Source: Christensenella sp. UBA4263
GTDB taxonomy: Bacteria; Bacillota; Clostridia; Christensenellales; Aristaeellaceae
Assembly (NCBI GenBank): GCA_002395225.1
Contig: DGWH01000036.1
Coordinates: 6,784-70,783 of the forward strand
Direction of reading: 5' to 3'
DNA: 64,000 nucleotides
Of this stretch, positions 8,389 through 17,013 are shown piece by piece (positions within the stretch are counted from its first letter, which is position 1; every line of letters starts with the position of its first letter). The notes beneath the pieces are model-generated. The model searched no databases and was not told the DNA's origin. It worked only from the letters and a program-made list of their open reading frames with translations. The position numbers and the translations under genes are program-made.

Positions 8389-8809
8389 CATAAGCAAGTG
8401 TGTTTTACCTGCAACATCTACCTTGTACGGCAATCCTGTTTTTTTCGAAACGATTCATTGGTCGGTTCTCTCCTGCCCGAAGGATTCCTGTCATGTTCCG
8501 GGATCACAACCCGGCAGGTCATTTTCAATGATTTTTTCCAGCGATGTTCCCCACTGATAATCTCGTTCACAAGATCGTCTTTACACACAAATGGGATCCT
8601 GAGAACCTTTTATGCTTTAAATGTTTAAATGTATAATATTTCGATCATGAGGTGATTGATGCATTTCCGGAAGTGTGTTATCATGTCTTGAAAGGGTTGA
8701 CAGGAAGCGGATTCTTTGTCTGTCCTCTGTCAGAAAGCAGAATAATCAATTGCTGCAGGGAAGAGCGCGTTCTCTTGAAAAACCTGCCGGACAAAGATGG
8801 AGGAGAAAA
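8389..8809 (+). promoter_or_regulatory. non-coding upstream region of the WYL regulator with a -10 box
   Basis: No convincing gene lies in this stretch. A TATAAT hexamer at 8632-8637 sits in an AT-rich segment and is the best -10 candidate for the downstream regulator. A matching -35 is not obvious. The remainder shows nothing I can identify. Confidence 0.4.
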
Positions 8810-9829
8810 ATGAAAGACGGCACAAAACTCAGACTGCTGTATCTGTATCAGTTTATTATGAAAAAATCGGATGAAAACCATCCGGTAACCACGCGGGATA
8901 TGAACAGAATGCTGCAGGATGAATACGGGATGACCGTGAACCGGATGACGCTGGCCAATGATCTGAATATGCTGCTGGAAACCGGACTCCCGATCCGGGT
9001 GAACCGGGGCAGAGAGAACAGCTACTACTATGAAAGCCAGAATATGGGGCTCGAGGAGCTGAATATCCTTGCGAATCTGACAGCGACCTCAAGACTGATC
9101 AATAAAAAGAAACGGCAGGCCCTGATCGCCAAACTCGGACGGCAGGTGAGCCCCTATGAAAAGTTCGAGGAAAAGCGAAACGTGATTGTCAGCGACCTGC
9201 CCACGGAGGTCAGTCAGGTGATGGATATCATCAATGAGGCCATTAATCTGAAAAAGAAGATCTCGTTTCAGTATACGGAATATGCGGTGAATAAGGAAAA
9301 GGTGCTGCGGCGAAAAGGTGCAACCTATCTGGTGAGCCCGTATACCCTTGCGTGGGACAGCGGATACTGTTATGTCATCGGGCACAGCCAGGCGAGAGAC
9401 TGTATCCAGAATTTCCGCCTGGACCGGATCTATAAGATGCCGGTGATGACGTCGGAGAAAATCGTGCCGCCGCCCAAAGGGTTTGACAAGCAGAAATACG
9501 TGGATTCCATGGTCCGCATGTACGGCGGCAGGGAAAAAACGGAAGTGACGCTGCTGTGCCGGAATCCGGTGATGAATTCCATGATCGATCACTTTGGCAT
9601 GCAGACAAAGGTCAGCAAGCAGGATGATGAGCATTTTACGGCCAGAATTCAGGTGGCCCTGTCACCTACCTTTTATCGCTGGGTATTCGGCTGGGCCGGC
9701 GGGGTGACCATCCTGGCGCCGGAGGAGGCCAGAGAGCAGCTCAGGGAAATGTGCGAAAATGTCATGAACACGATGGCCGGCCATGCAGAGAGCCCGGAAA
9801 ACGCCCCGGAAAGTACCCCGGAAAGTTAA
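8810..9829 (+). CDS. WYL-domain transcriptional regulator (YafY/DeoR-type)
   Basis: A 339-residue cytosolic regulator. An N-terminal winged helix-turn-helix (about residues 1-75) contains HPVTTRDMNRMLQDEYG and MTLANDLNMLLETG. The middle WYL domain (about 140-225) includes LVSPYTLAWDSGYCYVIGHS and IQNFRLDRIYKM, and a WCX-like C-terminal extension follows. WYL proteins bind nucleic acid or nucleotide-type ligands and often control defence or stress genes. The ATG at 8810 follows GGAGG; the frame continues upstream but without a signal. It appears monocistronic, and the ZIP transporter begins 190 bp later. The target is unknown. Confidence 0.88.
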   Translation: MKDGTKLRLLYLYQFIMKKSDENHPVTTRDMNRMLQDEYGMTVNRMTLANDLNMLLETGLPIRVNRGRENSYYYESQNMGLEELNILANLTATSRLINKKKRQALIAKLGRQVSPYEKFEEKRNVIVSDLPTEVSQVMDIINEAINLKKKISFQYTEYAVNKEKVLRRKGATYLVSPYTLAWDSGYCYVIGHSQARDCIQNFRLDRIYKMPVMTSEKIVPPPKGFDKQKYVDSMVRMYGGREKTEVTLLCRNPVMNSMIDHFGMQTKVSKQDDEHFTARIQVALSPTFYRWVFGWAGGVTILAPEEAREQLREMCENVMNTMAGHAESPENAPESTPES

Positions 9830-10021
9830 CTGGTGTACGGCTGACCCATATCGGCGAAATGTGAAGGTGCGGCTTATCGGAACAGGCAGGAAATGCTCGA
9901 ACAGATCATGAACGAAGTTCTGTTTGGATGATGAACGACCGGGAGTGCGTGAACGATTCTGTTTACGCACTTCTCCTGTTCAATCTCACATGAAATCCGA
10001 CTGAAATTGAGGGGGATGCGC

Positions 10022-10795
10022 ATGGAAACGGTGTTGGGAATTCTCATTCCCTTTTTCGGAACAAGCCTTGGCGCGGCCATGGTCTTTTTCCTGAAAAAGA
10101 ATATTTCGACGAGTCTCCAGAAAATCCTGACCGGATTTGCGGCGGGGGTCATGGTGGCGGCCTCTTTCTGGAGTCTGCTGCAGCCTGCTCTTGAGAGCAG
10201 TGAACACATGGGGATGCTGTCGTTTCTCCCGGCGGCCATTGGTTTCCTGATCGGCGTGGGATTCCTGCTGCTGCTGGATGAAGTGACGCCGCATATGCAC
10301 TTTAACAACCAGGATGAAGGCCCCAGAACCGGCCTCAAGCGAACCACCAAACTGATTCTGGCGGTCACGCTGCACAATATCCCGGAGGGAATGGCAGTGG
10401 GTGTCGTCTATGCCGGTCTGCGCGCGGGGAACGCCGGGATTACCGGTGCGGGCGCGCTGGCACTTGCCCTGGGAATTGCCATTCAGAATTTCCCGGAGGG
10501 GGCCATCGTGTCCATGCCGCTTCGGGCGGAGGGCATGAGCAAAGGAAAGACCTTTCTCTTTGGCGTCCTGTCCGGCGTCGTCGAGCCGATTGCGGCAGCG
10601 GTGACCATTCTGGCGGCCAGTGCGGTGGTGCCTGCGATGCCGTATCTGCTGGCCTTTGCCGCCGGCGCAATGATGTATGTTGTAGTGGAGGAACTGATAC
10701 CGGAAATGTCGGAGGGAGAGCACTCCAACTGGGGAACCATCGCCTTTTCGCTGGGCTTTGTCCTGATGATGATTCTGGATGTGACCCTCGGATAA
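10022..10795 (+). CDS. ZIP-family divalent metal transporter
   Basis: An integral membrane protein of about 257 residues with roughly eight hydrophobic helices. The paired metal-site motifs of ZIP/ZupT proteins are present: HNIPEG near residue 120 and QNFPEG near 157, with a third acidic helix VVVEELIPEM near 222. It should import Zn2+ or related metals into the cytoplasm. Two ATGs are possible; 10022 is six bases after GAGGGGG and is preferred over 10016, which is too close. The short histidine-containing cytoplasmic loop (TPHMHF) is typical. Metal specificity cannot be read. Confidence 0.9.
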   Translation: METVLGILIPFFGTSLGAAMVFFLKKNISTSLQKILTGFAAGVMVAASFWSLLQPALESSEHMGMLSFLPAAIGFLIGVGFLLLLDEVTPHMHFNNQDEGPRTGLKRTTKLILAVTLHNIPEGMAVGVVYAGLRAGNAGITGAGALALALGIAIQNFPEGAIVSMPLRAEGMSKGKTFLFGVLSGVVEPIAAAVTILAASAVVPAMPYLLAFAAGAMMYVVVEELIPEMSEGEHSNWGTIAFSLGFVLMMILDVTLG

Positions 10796-10830
10796 ACTGA
10801 ACGGACCGACCAGGGAGGTTGAACGGACCA

Positions 10831-11585
10831 ATGACCATATGCTACTTTACGGCAACAGTCTGTACGTTGCCAGAAGGATCGGGGGCAGACTGCTTTCGAT
10901 TCTGCAGCTCATGAGGTAGGAAACGATCTCCATTGAGGATGAGGCGGTGGGGATTGTCTGCCCGGTTTACAATGTGGAATTTCCCATGATGGTACGGGAG
11001 TTTATCCGCAGAGCGGACATTCATACCGACTATTTCTTCGTGGTGTTTACGTACGGGGAAGGAATCGGGGAGGCCTTTGCGCATGCAAAGCTAGCGGCGG
11101 AGGAAGCCGGACTGAGCCTCAGCTATGTGAATGCCATTCAGATGGTGGACATCTTTATTCCGTACTTTGACATGCAGGAACAGATCGAACGGCTGCCGGG
11201 GAAAAACGTGGAAGGGCAGATTGAGAAACTGCTGGCGGATATTGCTGCCCGGAAGAAGGTCGGGGTAACGATTCTGGAGGAGACAAGGGCAATGATGCGC
11301 CAGTATCACCAGACACTGGCTGAAACCTGGCTGAGAAAAGATACCGCCTTGTCCTATACCGTGAAAGACAGCTGTATAAAGTGTGGCATCTGTGCCAGAA
11401 GCTGTCCGGCAGACAATATCACGGTGACCGCAGACGGGGTAACGTTTGCCGACCACTGTGAGGTCTGTTACGCCTGCCTGCACAACTGCCCGAAGCATGC
11501 GATCCATATGCCGCTGGAAAAAGGAACGACACAGTTCCGCAATGAACATATCACCCTGAACGAAATCATTGAATCGAACCGATGA
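10831..11585 (+). pseudogene. EFR1-family flavodoxin/ferredoxin, frameshifted and with an amber codon
   Basis: The product should join an N-terminal flavodoxin fold to two C-terminal [4Fe-4S] motifs (CIKCGICARSCP and CEVCYACLHNCP). The start MTICYFTA at 10831 follows GGGAGG. After TTTAC the frame changes: GGCAACAGTCTGTAC should encode GNSLY but is out of frame, consistent with a 7-nt deletion between short GGCAAC repeats. A TAG at 10917-10919 then interrupts the restored frame, where a glutamine codon is expected. From about 10947 the frame is intact through both Fe-S motifs to the stop. The gene is very likely inactive, though a shortened ferredoxin could start internally. Confidence 0.8.
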
Positions 11586-11625
11586 TGGGTCTGTAAATGG
11601 AAGACCAAAAAAGAGGATGAACAAG

Positions 11626-12408
11626 ATGAAACCGATGGAACTGATTCTGACACGGAAAAGTGTCCGTACATTTGATGGCAGGAATCTGTCTGCCGAGGAC
11701 AGGGAAAAACTGCAGGCTTATATGGCCAATATCCGGAATCCGTACGGAATCCCCGTGAAATTTGTATGGCTTGATGCCGGGGAACACGGCCTGTCCAGCC
11801 CGGTGATTCAGGGAGAACATCTGTACATAGCGGGAAAGGTACAAAAGGGTGAACACTGTGAGGAAGCCTTTGGGTATTCTTTTGAACAGCTTGTGCTTTA
11901 TGCCTGGTCGCTGGGCATCGGGACAACCTGGATTGGCGGAACGATGAACCGGGAACTGTTTGAGAAGGCGGCAAAGGTGCAGGACAATGAGCTGATGCCC
12001 ATCGTCACGCCCGTCGGATATCCGTCCGGGGAAAAATCAGAGGTTGATGTGAAGCTTCGGAATCATGTGCACGGGGATGAGCGTCTTCCTGCTGAGGAGC
12101 TTTTCTTTGAAGGGGATTTTTCCACATCGCTCCGGGACAGGGAGGATTGCCTGGAGACGGTGCGCTGGGCACCGACAGCAGCCAATATGCAGCCTTGCCG
12201 CATTGTGAAGTGCGGGAACCGTTATCATCTGTACGAAAAGCATATGCCGGGATACAGGCCGGATGCCTTGTGGGATGTGCAGAAAATCGACATGGGAATT
12301 GCGCTGTGTCATCTGATGTCGATTGCCGGCGGAACATGTGAGATTGCCGATCCGGGCATTGCGGTTCCGGAGGGAACAGAATACATTGCCACCGTGCGTG
12401 TACAGTAA
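11626..12408 (+). CDS. nitroreductase-family protein (TM nitroreductase type)
   Basis: A 260-residue FMN-dependent nitroreductase-like protein with two half-domains. The N-terminal motif LTRKSVRTFDG is at residues 6-16, LGIGTTWIGGT near 91-101, and the second half has RWAPTAANMQPCRI near 178-191. Members reduce quinones, flavins or nitro compounds, but this subgroup's substrate is unknown. The ATG at 11626 lies ten bases after AGAGG; the upstream in-frame ATG at 11617 is too close to it. It immediately follows the broken EFR1 gene and precedes a truncated flavin-reductase gene, so three redox genes were once clustered here. Confidence 0.8.
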   Translation: MKPMELILTRKSVRTFDGRNLSAEDREKLQAYMANIRNPYGIPVKFVWLDAGEHGLSSPVIQGEHLYIAGKVQKGEHCEEAFGYSFEQLVLYAWSLGIGTTWIGGTMNRELFEKAAKVQDNELMPIVTPVGYPSGEKSEVDVKLRNHVHGDERLPAEELFFEGDFSTSLRDREDCLETVRWAPTAANMQPCRIVKCGNRYHLYEKHMPGYRPDALWDVQKIDMGIALCHLMSIAGGTCEIADPGIAVPEGTEYIATVRVQ

Positions 12409-12422
12409 CAGGGAGGATTTCC

Positions 12423-12533
12423 ATAGCAAAGAAAGAACTGCATGTTCACGCGGTTGTCGCACCGACTCAGACCGTTGTCGTTTCCGCGTATGACAGGGAT
12501 GGAAAAGCAGATGCCTGCACGCCGGCCAAAGAT
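12423..12533 (+). pseudogene. N-terminal stub of a flavin reductase family protein
   Basis: After the GGGAGG at 12411-12416, the frame reads AKKELHVHAVVAPTQTVVV and SAYDRDGKADACT, the usual start of flavin-reductase-like FMN-binding proteins. The first codon is ATA rather than ATG. Homology stops at about 12530, and the sequence changes to island DNA while staying in frame by chance. This is the best marker of the island's left junction. Confidence 0.65.
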
Positions 12534-12578
12534 AGAAAGCAGATCGGACGAAGTGAGTATGATGCTCTTTCTGGCATC

Positions 12579-12875
12579 TTGTATGTTCACTACTTGAACG
12601 ATAAAGGCGATTCTTACGGAGACGATTTTGAGAATGGGGTCGAAATTTTTAGAGATAGTAACACTGATGAGATGACCGGTTTTCAAATAAACTCAGTGTC
12701 TTCCCTTACTGATCTTATGCTCTTGACGTATTCTGTGCTGTCTGATAAGATGGCAGTGGGATATCCCACATTAATTCTTTTCCAAGGTGGTGCTTCATAT
12801 GCCAACAGCTATCCGAGAATACGATGCCAAACTCGATTCCAAAAGAAGACTTACACTTCGCAGCACAAGCTTTGA
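12579..12875 (+). CDS. small DUF2283-like protein upstream of a toxin-antitoxin pair
   Basis: Up to 98 residues from a TTG at 12579; the frame is open further upstream into the flavin-reductase stub, so the true start is uncertain. The sequence SEYDALSGILYVHYLNDKG, followed by NGVEIFRDSNTDEMTG, resembles DUF2283 proteins (short beta-strand proteins of unknown function). Its end overlaps the antitoxin gene by 77 bases in another frame, so the real stop-proximal part may be non-functional. The context suggests a third component or regulator of the toxin-antitoxin operon. No function is assigned. Confidence 0.45.
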   Translation: MYVHYLNDKGDSYGDDFENGVEIFRDSNTDEMTGFQINSVSSLTDLMLLTYSVLSDKMAVGYPTLILFQGGASYANSYPRIRCQTRFQKKTYTSQHKL

Positions 12876-13047
12876 ATACTACCATGTCCAGGAAATGGAT
12901 AACGGCACTATCGTTTTGGAACCCAGAGAGCTTACAGTTCCTTTTCAGGTTTCTGTAAATACACTTGCCATGATGGATGCTTCAGTTAGAAATATGAAAG
13001 CCGGAAATGTATCCACACCCATCGACTTGTCAGAATTCGAGGATTGA
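12799..13047 (+). CDS. antitoxin, AbrB-like
   Basis: An 82-residue protein starting at the ATG at 12799, eight bases after AAGGTGG. The segment REYDAKLDSKRRLTLRS resembles the swapped-hairpin AbrB/SpoVT DNA-binding motif; the C-terminal half (VRNMKAGNVSTPIDLSEFED) is acidic and probably wraps the toxin. The toxin gene begins three bases after its stop, the usual antitoxin-first order. It should neutralise the RelE-like protein and repress its own promoter. The fold is inferred from a short motif, so another antitoxin family is possible. Confidence 0.65.
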   Translation: MPTAIREYDAKLDSKRRLTLRSTSFEYYHVQEMDNGTIVLEPRELTVPFQVSVNTLAMMDASVRNMKAGNVSTPIDLSEFED

Positions 13048-13050
13048 TCG

Positions 13051-13428
13051 ATGTACAGTATTGTTATGGGTTTCCCTGAGATGCAGGATTTTTGGAGTAC
13101 TTTGTGTTCTAAAGTCAAATCCGGTTCTGCAACCAAAGACGAAGTAAAGCTTCATAAGAAGATGGGAAAAGCACTCTTTCATCTTCAGCAAAATCCTCGT
13201 CATACAGGATTGGAAACTTACGAGATCACCTCGTTATCCAGGCGTTATGGAATCAAAGTCTGGCGGTCATATATAGAGAACCAAACTCCTGCCGCAGGAC
13301 GCATCTATTGGTGCTGCGGTCCAAACCGAGGAGAGATTACTATCATCGGTCTGGAGCCTCATCCTAACGACAAAGCGAATGCCTACGATAAAATCACTCT
13401 CTCTTCTATGGGCGAAGTCATCGGGTAA
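13051..13428 (+). CDS. RelE/ParE-like toxin
   Basis: A 125-residue basic protein. The order of elements fits the RelE fold: an N-terminal helix pair (LHKKMGKALFHLQQNPRHTG), then strands with GIKVWRSYIENQTPAAGRIY and EITIIGLEPHPND. RelE members cut ribosome-bound mRNA; ParE members inhibit gyrase. Which applies cannot be read from this sequence. It is coupled to the upstream antitoxin gene with a 3-bp gap. The pair sits at the island's left edge and probably helps maintain it. Confidence 0.7.
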   Translation: MYSIVMGFPEMQDFWSTLCSKVKSGSATKDEVKLHKKMGKALFHLQQNPRHTGLETYEITSLSRRYGIKVWRSYIENQTPAAGRIYWCCGPNRGEITIIGLEPHPNDKANAYDKITLSSMGEVIG

Positions 13429-13570
13429 TAAAAACATTCATTTATCATGTTTCTGAACTGTCTGGAGTTTTGATCTCCATCTTCAAGATGACCCCTGTAT
13501 TGTGATACCCGTGATTGGAAATAAATGGAGTTTTCTAGCTTTTCGTTCGATACATTATACTACGACAATT

Positions 13571-13597
13571 CAGCCAATCAGATTGGCTGTTTTTTTT
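13571..13597 (+). terminator. terminator near the left end of the IS
   Basis: A 7-bp stem (13571-13577 with 13583-13589), five-base loop and eight T residues. It probably blocks readthrough from neighbouring genes into the transposase, a common IS arrangement. Confidence 0.75.
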
Positions 13598-13690
13598 ACC
13601 CCTCACATTGAGCTAATTAATATTATGTCTTTATTTTTTTAGCTGATTAGTGGTATAATTCTAATTAGCTCATTCCTTAGGAGATGCTCT

Positions 13691-14074
13691 ATGAAGATTG
13701 TACATTCATACAACAAAAAAAATGGTGTTACCTATGTATATGAAGTTCTTGAGTCACATTACAATCTGGGAAAAAAACGGAGTGAAAGTAAACGAAGACT
13801 TATAGGCAAACTGGATGAGAACGGTAATGTGATAAGCACAGGAAAACGTGGACCGCAGAGGCAACAAAACGACGTGAGCGGAGACTCCATTGATACACTC
13901 AAGGAAGCTCTTAGACAAGTTGAATTAAGCAAGAAGGAACAAGATCTACAGACACAAAAACTGCGGTCAAGGTTATCCGATTATTTGGTACAAGAGCAAA
14001 AACAATGGAACATGATTAATGATCTGGCTACGCGTAAAGTGAAGGAATTGAGTGCGCTCTTGAGCGAAATATAG
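13691..14074 (+). CDS. IS accessory protein (transposase N-terminal-like)
   Basis: A 127-residue basic protein beginning MKIVHSYNKKNGVTYVYEV. The segment SKRRLIGKLDENGNVISTG matches the N-terminal domain usual in IS1634-type transposases, here encoded separately. The C-terminal half (residues 60-127) is a predicted coiled coil rich in K, E, Q and L. AGGAG lies about eight bases before the ATG at 13691. It may bind the inverted ends or assist the transposase encoded downstream. The 245-bp spacer between the two ORFs is unusual for an IS. Confidence 0.7.
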   Translation: MKIVHSYNKKNGVTYVYEVLESHYNLGKKRSESKRRLIGKLDENGNVISTGKRGPQRQQNDVSGDSIDTLKEALRQVELSKKEQDLQTQKLRSRLSDYLVQEQKQWNMINDLATRKVKELSALLSEI

Positions 14075-14255
14075 TTCATCTTTCGATCGCTATTTCTGTT
14101 GAGCAGGATCTGTTCTTTTTGAACCGACAGAACAGAAGGAACCAGCATGAACGAGAACGTAAGCAGTTCCAATAAAAATTGTTAAAGACACTCGAACTTT
14201 AAGGCATTTCGTACTGCCAGACACACACTTCACCATCGACACCACCAGACGAAAA

Positions 14256-14284
14256 AAGGAACGACAACGCACATGTCGTTCCTT
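14256..14284 (+). promoter_or_regulatory. hairpin in the leader of the transposase gene
   Basis: An 11-bp perfect stem (14256-14266 with 14274-14284) lies 35 bp before the transposase ATG, inside the 245-bp spacer. It could limit transposase expression by attenuation or block impinging transcription. The spacer shows no other feature. Confidence 0.45.
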
Positions 14285-14319
14285 GAGTCTTCCGCATAAA
14301 TGCAGAAGGGAATCAAAAC

Positions 14320-15786
14320 ATGTGGAATTATATCAAAAGAATGCTCTCAAGTCTACTGGGACATAAGAAAGATAATGCTCCGATTTCCAACACACTAACC
14401 TTCAACTGGGTGTTTACTATTATTCTGAGTTTCATGCTCCGTTTGCATAAAGGCGGAGTCTCCAGTCTTCAGAGAGCATTGGGTATTGATCCATCACATT
14501 ATTGTTCTATGGATGACGTGTTTCGCTCTGGCGTCATCGACCTTCAGTCTATGCGAAACTCCTGGATTGACGTTATTACAACAGAGATGACACCATACGA
14601 GGTGGACGGGAGACTTGTTTTCACAGGAGACGGAGTTCTGCAGCCTAAGGAAGGCAGACGCCAGCCTGGAGTTACTCGTCACCACAAGGATTCCGGTACT
14701 CAAACAAAGCCTTCTTCTTTTCACGGAATTCATGCCGGATGTATTAATATTCTCACAAAAACGAACAACGGGAACCTGTGTGCCACACCACTCACGGCAG
14801 AATTAATGGATGGGCTGGCTCCAACTGCTAACTGGAAAAACAGCAAGAAGCCTCACGCAAATCGAACGTTGGAACTGCAGGAGATTACACGTGCATCGGA
14901 GATTACAAATCGGCTTCAGCATTATGGAATCTATCTTACTGACAAAGCATCCATGTGCCAGGATTGTTTCAGAGAACTTGATGCGTTAAATGCTACATCC
15001 GAGTACAAACTCTCAATGATCGTTCCGGCTAAGAAGGATTGTACAGTTTACGAAAAACCAGTGATTGATCCGCATAAACGTGGCCGTCATCCACTGAAAG
15101 GTGACCCCTTCAAAGTCATGGACTGGGCCAAAAATCCTGACGGACAGATAAACGCCCCGATCTTTGCCTATGGGAAAACCCACAATGCCAAGTACAAGAC
15201 CGGATGCTTTTTGTGGGGTAAAGGTTATTACCGGGAATTTCGCTTTGTTGCAGTGGATTTGTGTGATGGTCGAGGTGTTTTTGTCCTTGTCTGTACCGAC
15301 ACCGATTTCGATCCGGTTTCTATCGTGCAGCTGTATTGCTACCGTTTTCTCTGCGAGGAGGCTTTCAAACAGTATAAGACCGTCTTCCATGGACTCGATA
15401 TGCATTTTTGGAGCAAATCACATCCATGGAACAGCTTTGTTGCGCCCAAAGGGACGGCACACGTACTTGAATCGGTGGAGGATCCCGAGGCGCAGGAACA
15501 TATATTGAAGACTGTTGATGCAATGGAGCGCTACCTCCAGTTTGCAATCATGGCGCAAGGCATCGCACAGCGTATTGCTTCGGAGCAGGAGATCGGAGGA
15601 ACCATTCATCGTTTCACTTCCAAGCGCAGCAAAAACGCAGTCAAAGTGTCCGAAGAAGACATATGCAACTATCTTTCGGCACACTTGTCTCTTCTTCTCG
15701 CTAAGTATAGCGATGATGAGCTGATCCAGTTTATACGAGGAAAACAGTCCGTTGAGGATGCGGAGACTGCGTTTAATTTGCTTTGA
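14320..15786 (+). CDS. DDE transposase (IS4 superfamily)
   Basis: A 488-residue transposase. The catalytic triad is visible: first Asp in LVFTGDGV (near residue 100), second in IYLTDKA (near 208), and the glutamate in the Y-R-E-K signature YCYRFLCEEAFKQYK (near 341-355). An N-terminal helical region and the cysteines typical of this subgroup are present. The frame is intact and the IS ends are nearly identical, so the element may be active. The spacer to the accessory ORF contains a hairpin. The exact IS family needs a database comparison. Confidence 0.9.
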   Translation: MWNYIKRMLSSLLGHKKDNAPISNTLTFNWVFTIILSFMLRLHKGGVSSLQRALGIDPSHYCSMDDVFRSGVIDLQSMRNSWIDVITTEMTPYEVDGRLVFTGDGVLQPKEGRRQPGVTRHHKDSGTQTKPSSFHGIHAGCINILTKTNNGNLCATPLTAELMDGLAPTANWKNSKKPHANRTLELQEITRASEITNRLQHYGIYLTDKASMCQDCFRELDALNATSEYKLSMIVPAKKDCTVYEKPVIDPHKRGRHPLKGDPFKVMDWAKNPDGQINAPIFAYGKTHNAKYKTGCFLWGKGYYREFRFVAVDLCDGRGVFVLVCTDTDFDPVSIVQLYCYRFLCEEAFKQYKTVFHGLDMHFWSKSHPWNSFVAPKGTAHVLESVEDPEAQEHILKTVDAMERYLQFAIMAQGIAQRIASEQEIGGTIHRFTSKRSKNAVKVSEEDICNYLSAHLSLLLAKYSDDELIQFIRGKQSVEDAETAFNLL

Positions 15787-16397
15787 TCTGTTCAAAGTCG
15801 CTCTTTGTCTGTTTGCTGCAGCGAAACAAAGAGTTGTGGAGGCGTGGAAACCTGATTAGGTTGGTTAGGAATATGCTTGTCTGCGGTATGACCGTGAAAC
15901 AAACTCGATCCACCCCGTGTTAAGCACACCTAACGTATCCGAGGTACAATAGCGCCGTTTTTTTGCCAGGCTACGCCTGGTTTGTTGTCGTGGTTCAAGT
16001 GTAAATCCAGGGTGGTATTCACTGTTTTTTCATGATTCCGCTCCGATCATGCACATCATTGCAGATGGTTTTGGGCAAAACATCCTTCCCGAGGAACGAG
16101 GTCCATGGAATTTCGTGCACCTTCTATGCTTTTTCCCCATTGGTAAGCCCATTTCAAAGTGCACGAAATTCAAAATGGCCACCGCGAACAAGGATGCATT
16201 CATAGATAAGCCCCACAGATTTCAAACCTTGTTGAATAGGGACTGTAACGACCGGCCATCTCAAACTCCAGACACTTCAGATGTTTCCTTCGGGGAGCTT
16301 TCTTTCCCGTTCTTTCACGTTTGCAGAATAAAAGGCATGTATTTTCGTTCTCACCGGTTAACAAGCTTTTCTAATGCCCTTTACATAGATTGGTTCG

Positions 16398-16515
16398 CCC
16401 ACCATAAGTCTCGTTCAGACTCGAAATTCCATTTTTCGCCTCAGTTTTCGCTTTGAACACTTCTAAAAATGGCCATTTCGAGTCGCTTACGAATCAAAAG
16501 CGGACTTATGGTGGG
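16398..16515. repeat. 118-bp imperfect palindrome
   Basis: The outer 13-bp arms CCCACCATAAGTC (16398-16410) and their exact complement (16503-16515) enclose nested arms around 16416-16435 and 16464-16484 (GACTCGAAAT...ATTTCGAGTC). It could be a folded RNA, a miniature transposon or a protein-binding cruciform. No ORF uses it. Confidence 0.6.
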
Positions 16516-16803
16516 TAAATCATGTATTTACTCTATTAAAGAGTCTGGCAAGTCTAGGCTCTTTTTCCTTGTGGATGAAAGCATTCTGAATGAAAAGGGG
16601 ACGGATTGTGCTGGAAAAACTGAAACCCATCATCTACGATGAAGAACAGGGACGGATCTGTCCGTCGGTGAACCGATCGCAGAGGCCTTCAGAACAGGAA
16701 TTGCACTCAAAAAGTCAATGTCAGAGGACTGTGTGTCCATCCATCTTTCAGGTCAGGAACTTTTCCGGTCAGGAAACCAAACAAGATAACAAGGAGGACG
16801 AAA

Positions 16804-16914
16804 TTGATACAAATTGCGTACAAAGCCCAGAATATAAGGGCTTTTGACGGAGCTGTCCACATGGCACTGACCGGGGAAAATGAGATGTCGATGAATATTG
16901 ATGGAAACGAGTAA
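16804..16914 (+). CDS. 36-residue ORF with a strong ribosome-binding site
   Basis: A TTG at 16804 lies seven bases after AAGGAGG and opens a frame ending in TAA at 16912-16914. The predicted peptide (MIQIAYKAQNIRAFDGAVH, ending MNIDGNE) has no recognised motif. Degenerate coding sequence lies just upstream in other frames (DLSVGEPIAEAF, SEDCVSIHLSGQELF), so this may be the tail end of a decayed phage-type gene. The Shine-Dalgarno match is the main support. Confidence 0.35.
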   Translation: MIQIAYKAQNIRAFDGAVHMALTGENEMSMNIDGNE

Positions 16915-17013
16915 GCTCTGGGTGCGTACTAGCAAACGGTTTATCGTTTGATGGTATGCAAGGGTGCAAATGATTGAACAAACAGACGATTGAACGATAA
17001 AAAAGAGGGAAGC

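Larger units (their letters stand above)
13453..16280 (+). mobile_element. complete two-ORF insertion sequence of the IS4 superfamily
   Basis: The element is 2828 bp. Its inverted ends are 13453-13473 (CTGAACTGTCTGGAGTTTTGA) trimmed to its shared core CTGAA-TGTCTGGAGTTT, and the complement of 16261-16280 (CTGAAGTGTCTGGAGTTTGA). The target sequence ATGTTT is duplicated on both sides (13447-13452 and 16281-16286). It encodes an accessory protein and a DDE transposase. The 6-bp duplication and the SKRRLIGKLDENG signature of the first ORF recall IS1634-type elements. Intact ends, duplication and ORFs suggest a recent insertion. Confidence 0.85.

Noticed and set aside
8398..8628. 76-codon plus-strand frame before the WYL gene
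   Set aside because: Starts without a ribosome-binding site; composition resembles non-coding sequence.
10917..10919. In-frame TAG in the EFR1 gene as pyrrolysine or recoding
   Set aside because: A separate frameshift lies upstream and no pyl genes are seen, so gene decay is simpler.
16049..16456. 135-codon plus-strand frame across the IS right end
   Set aside because: It crosses the IS boundary and the target duplication, so it cannot be an ancestral gene.
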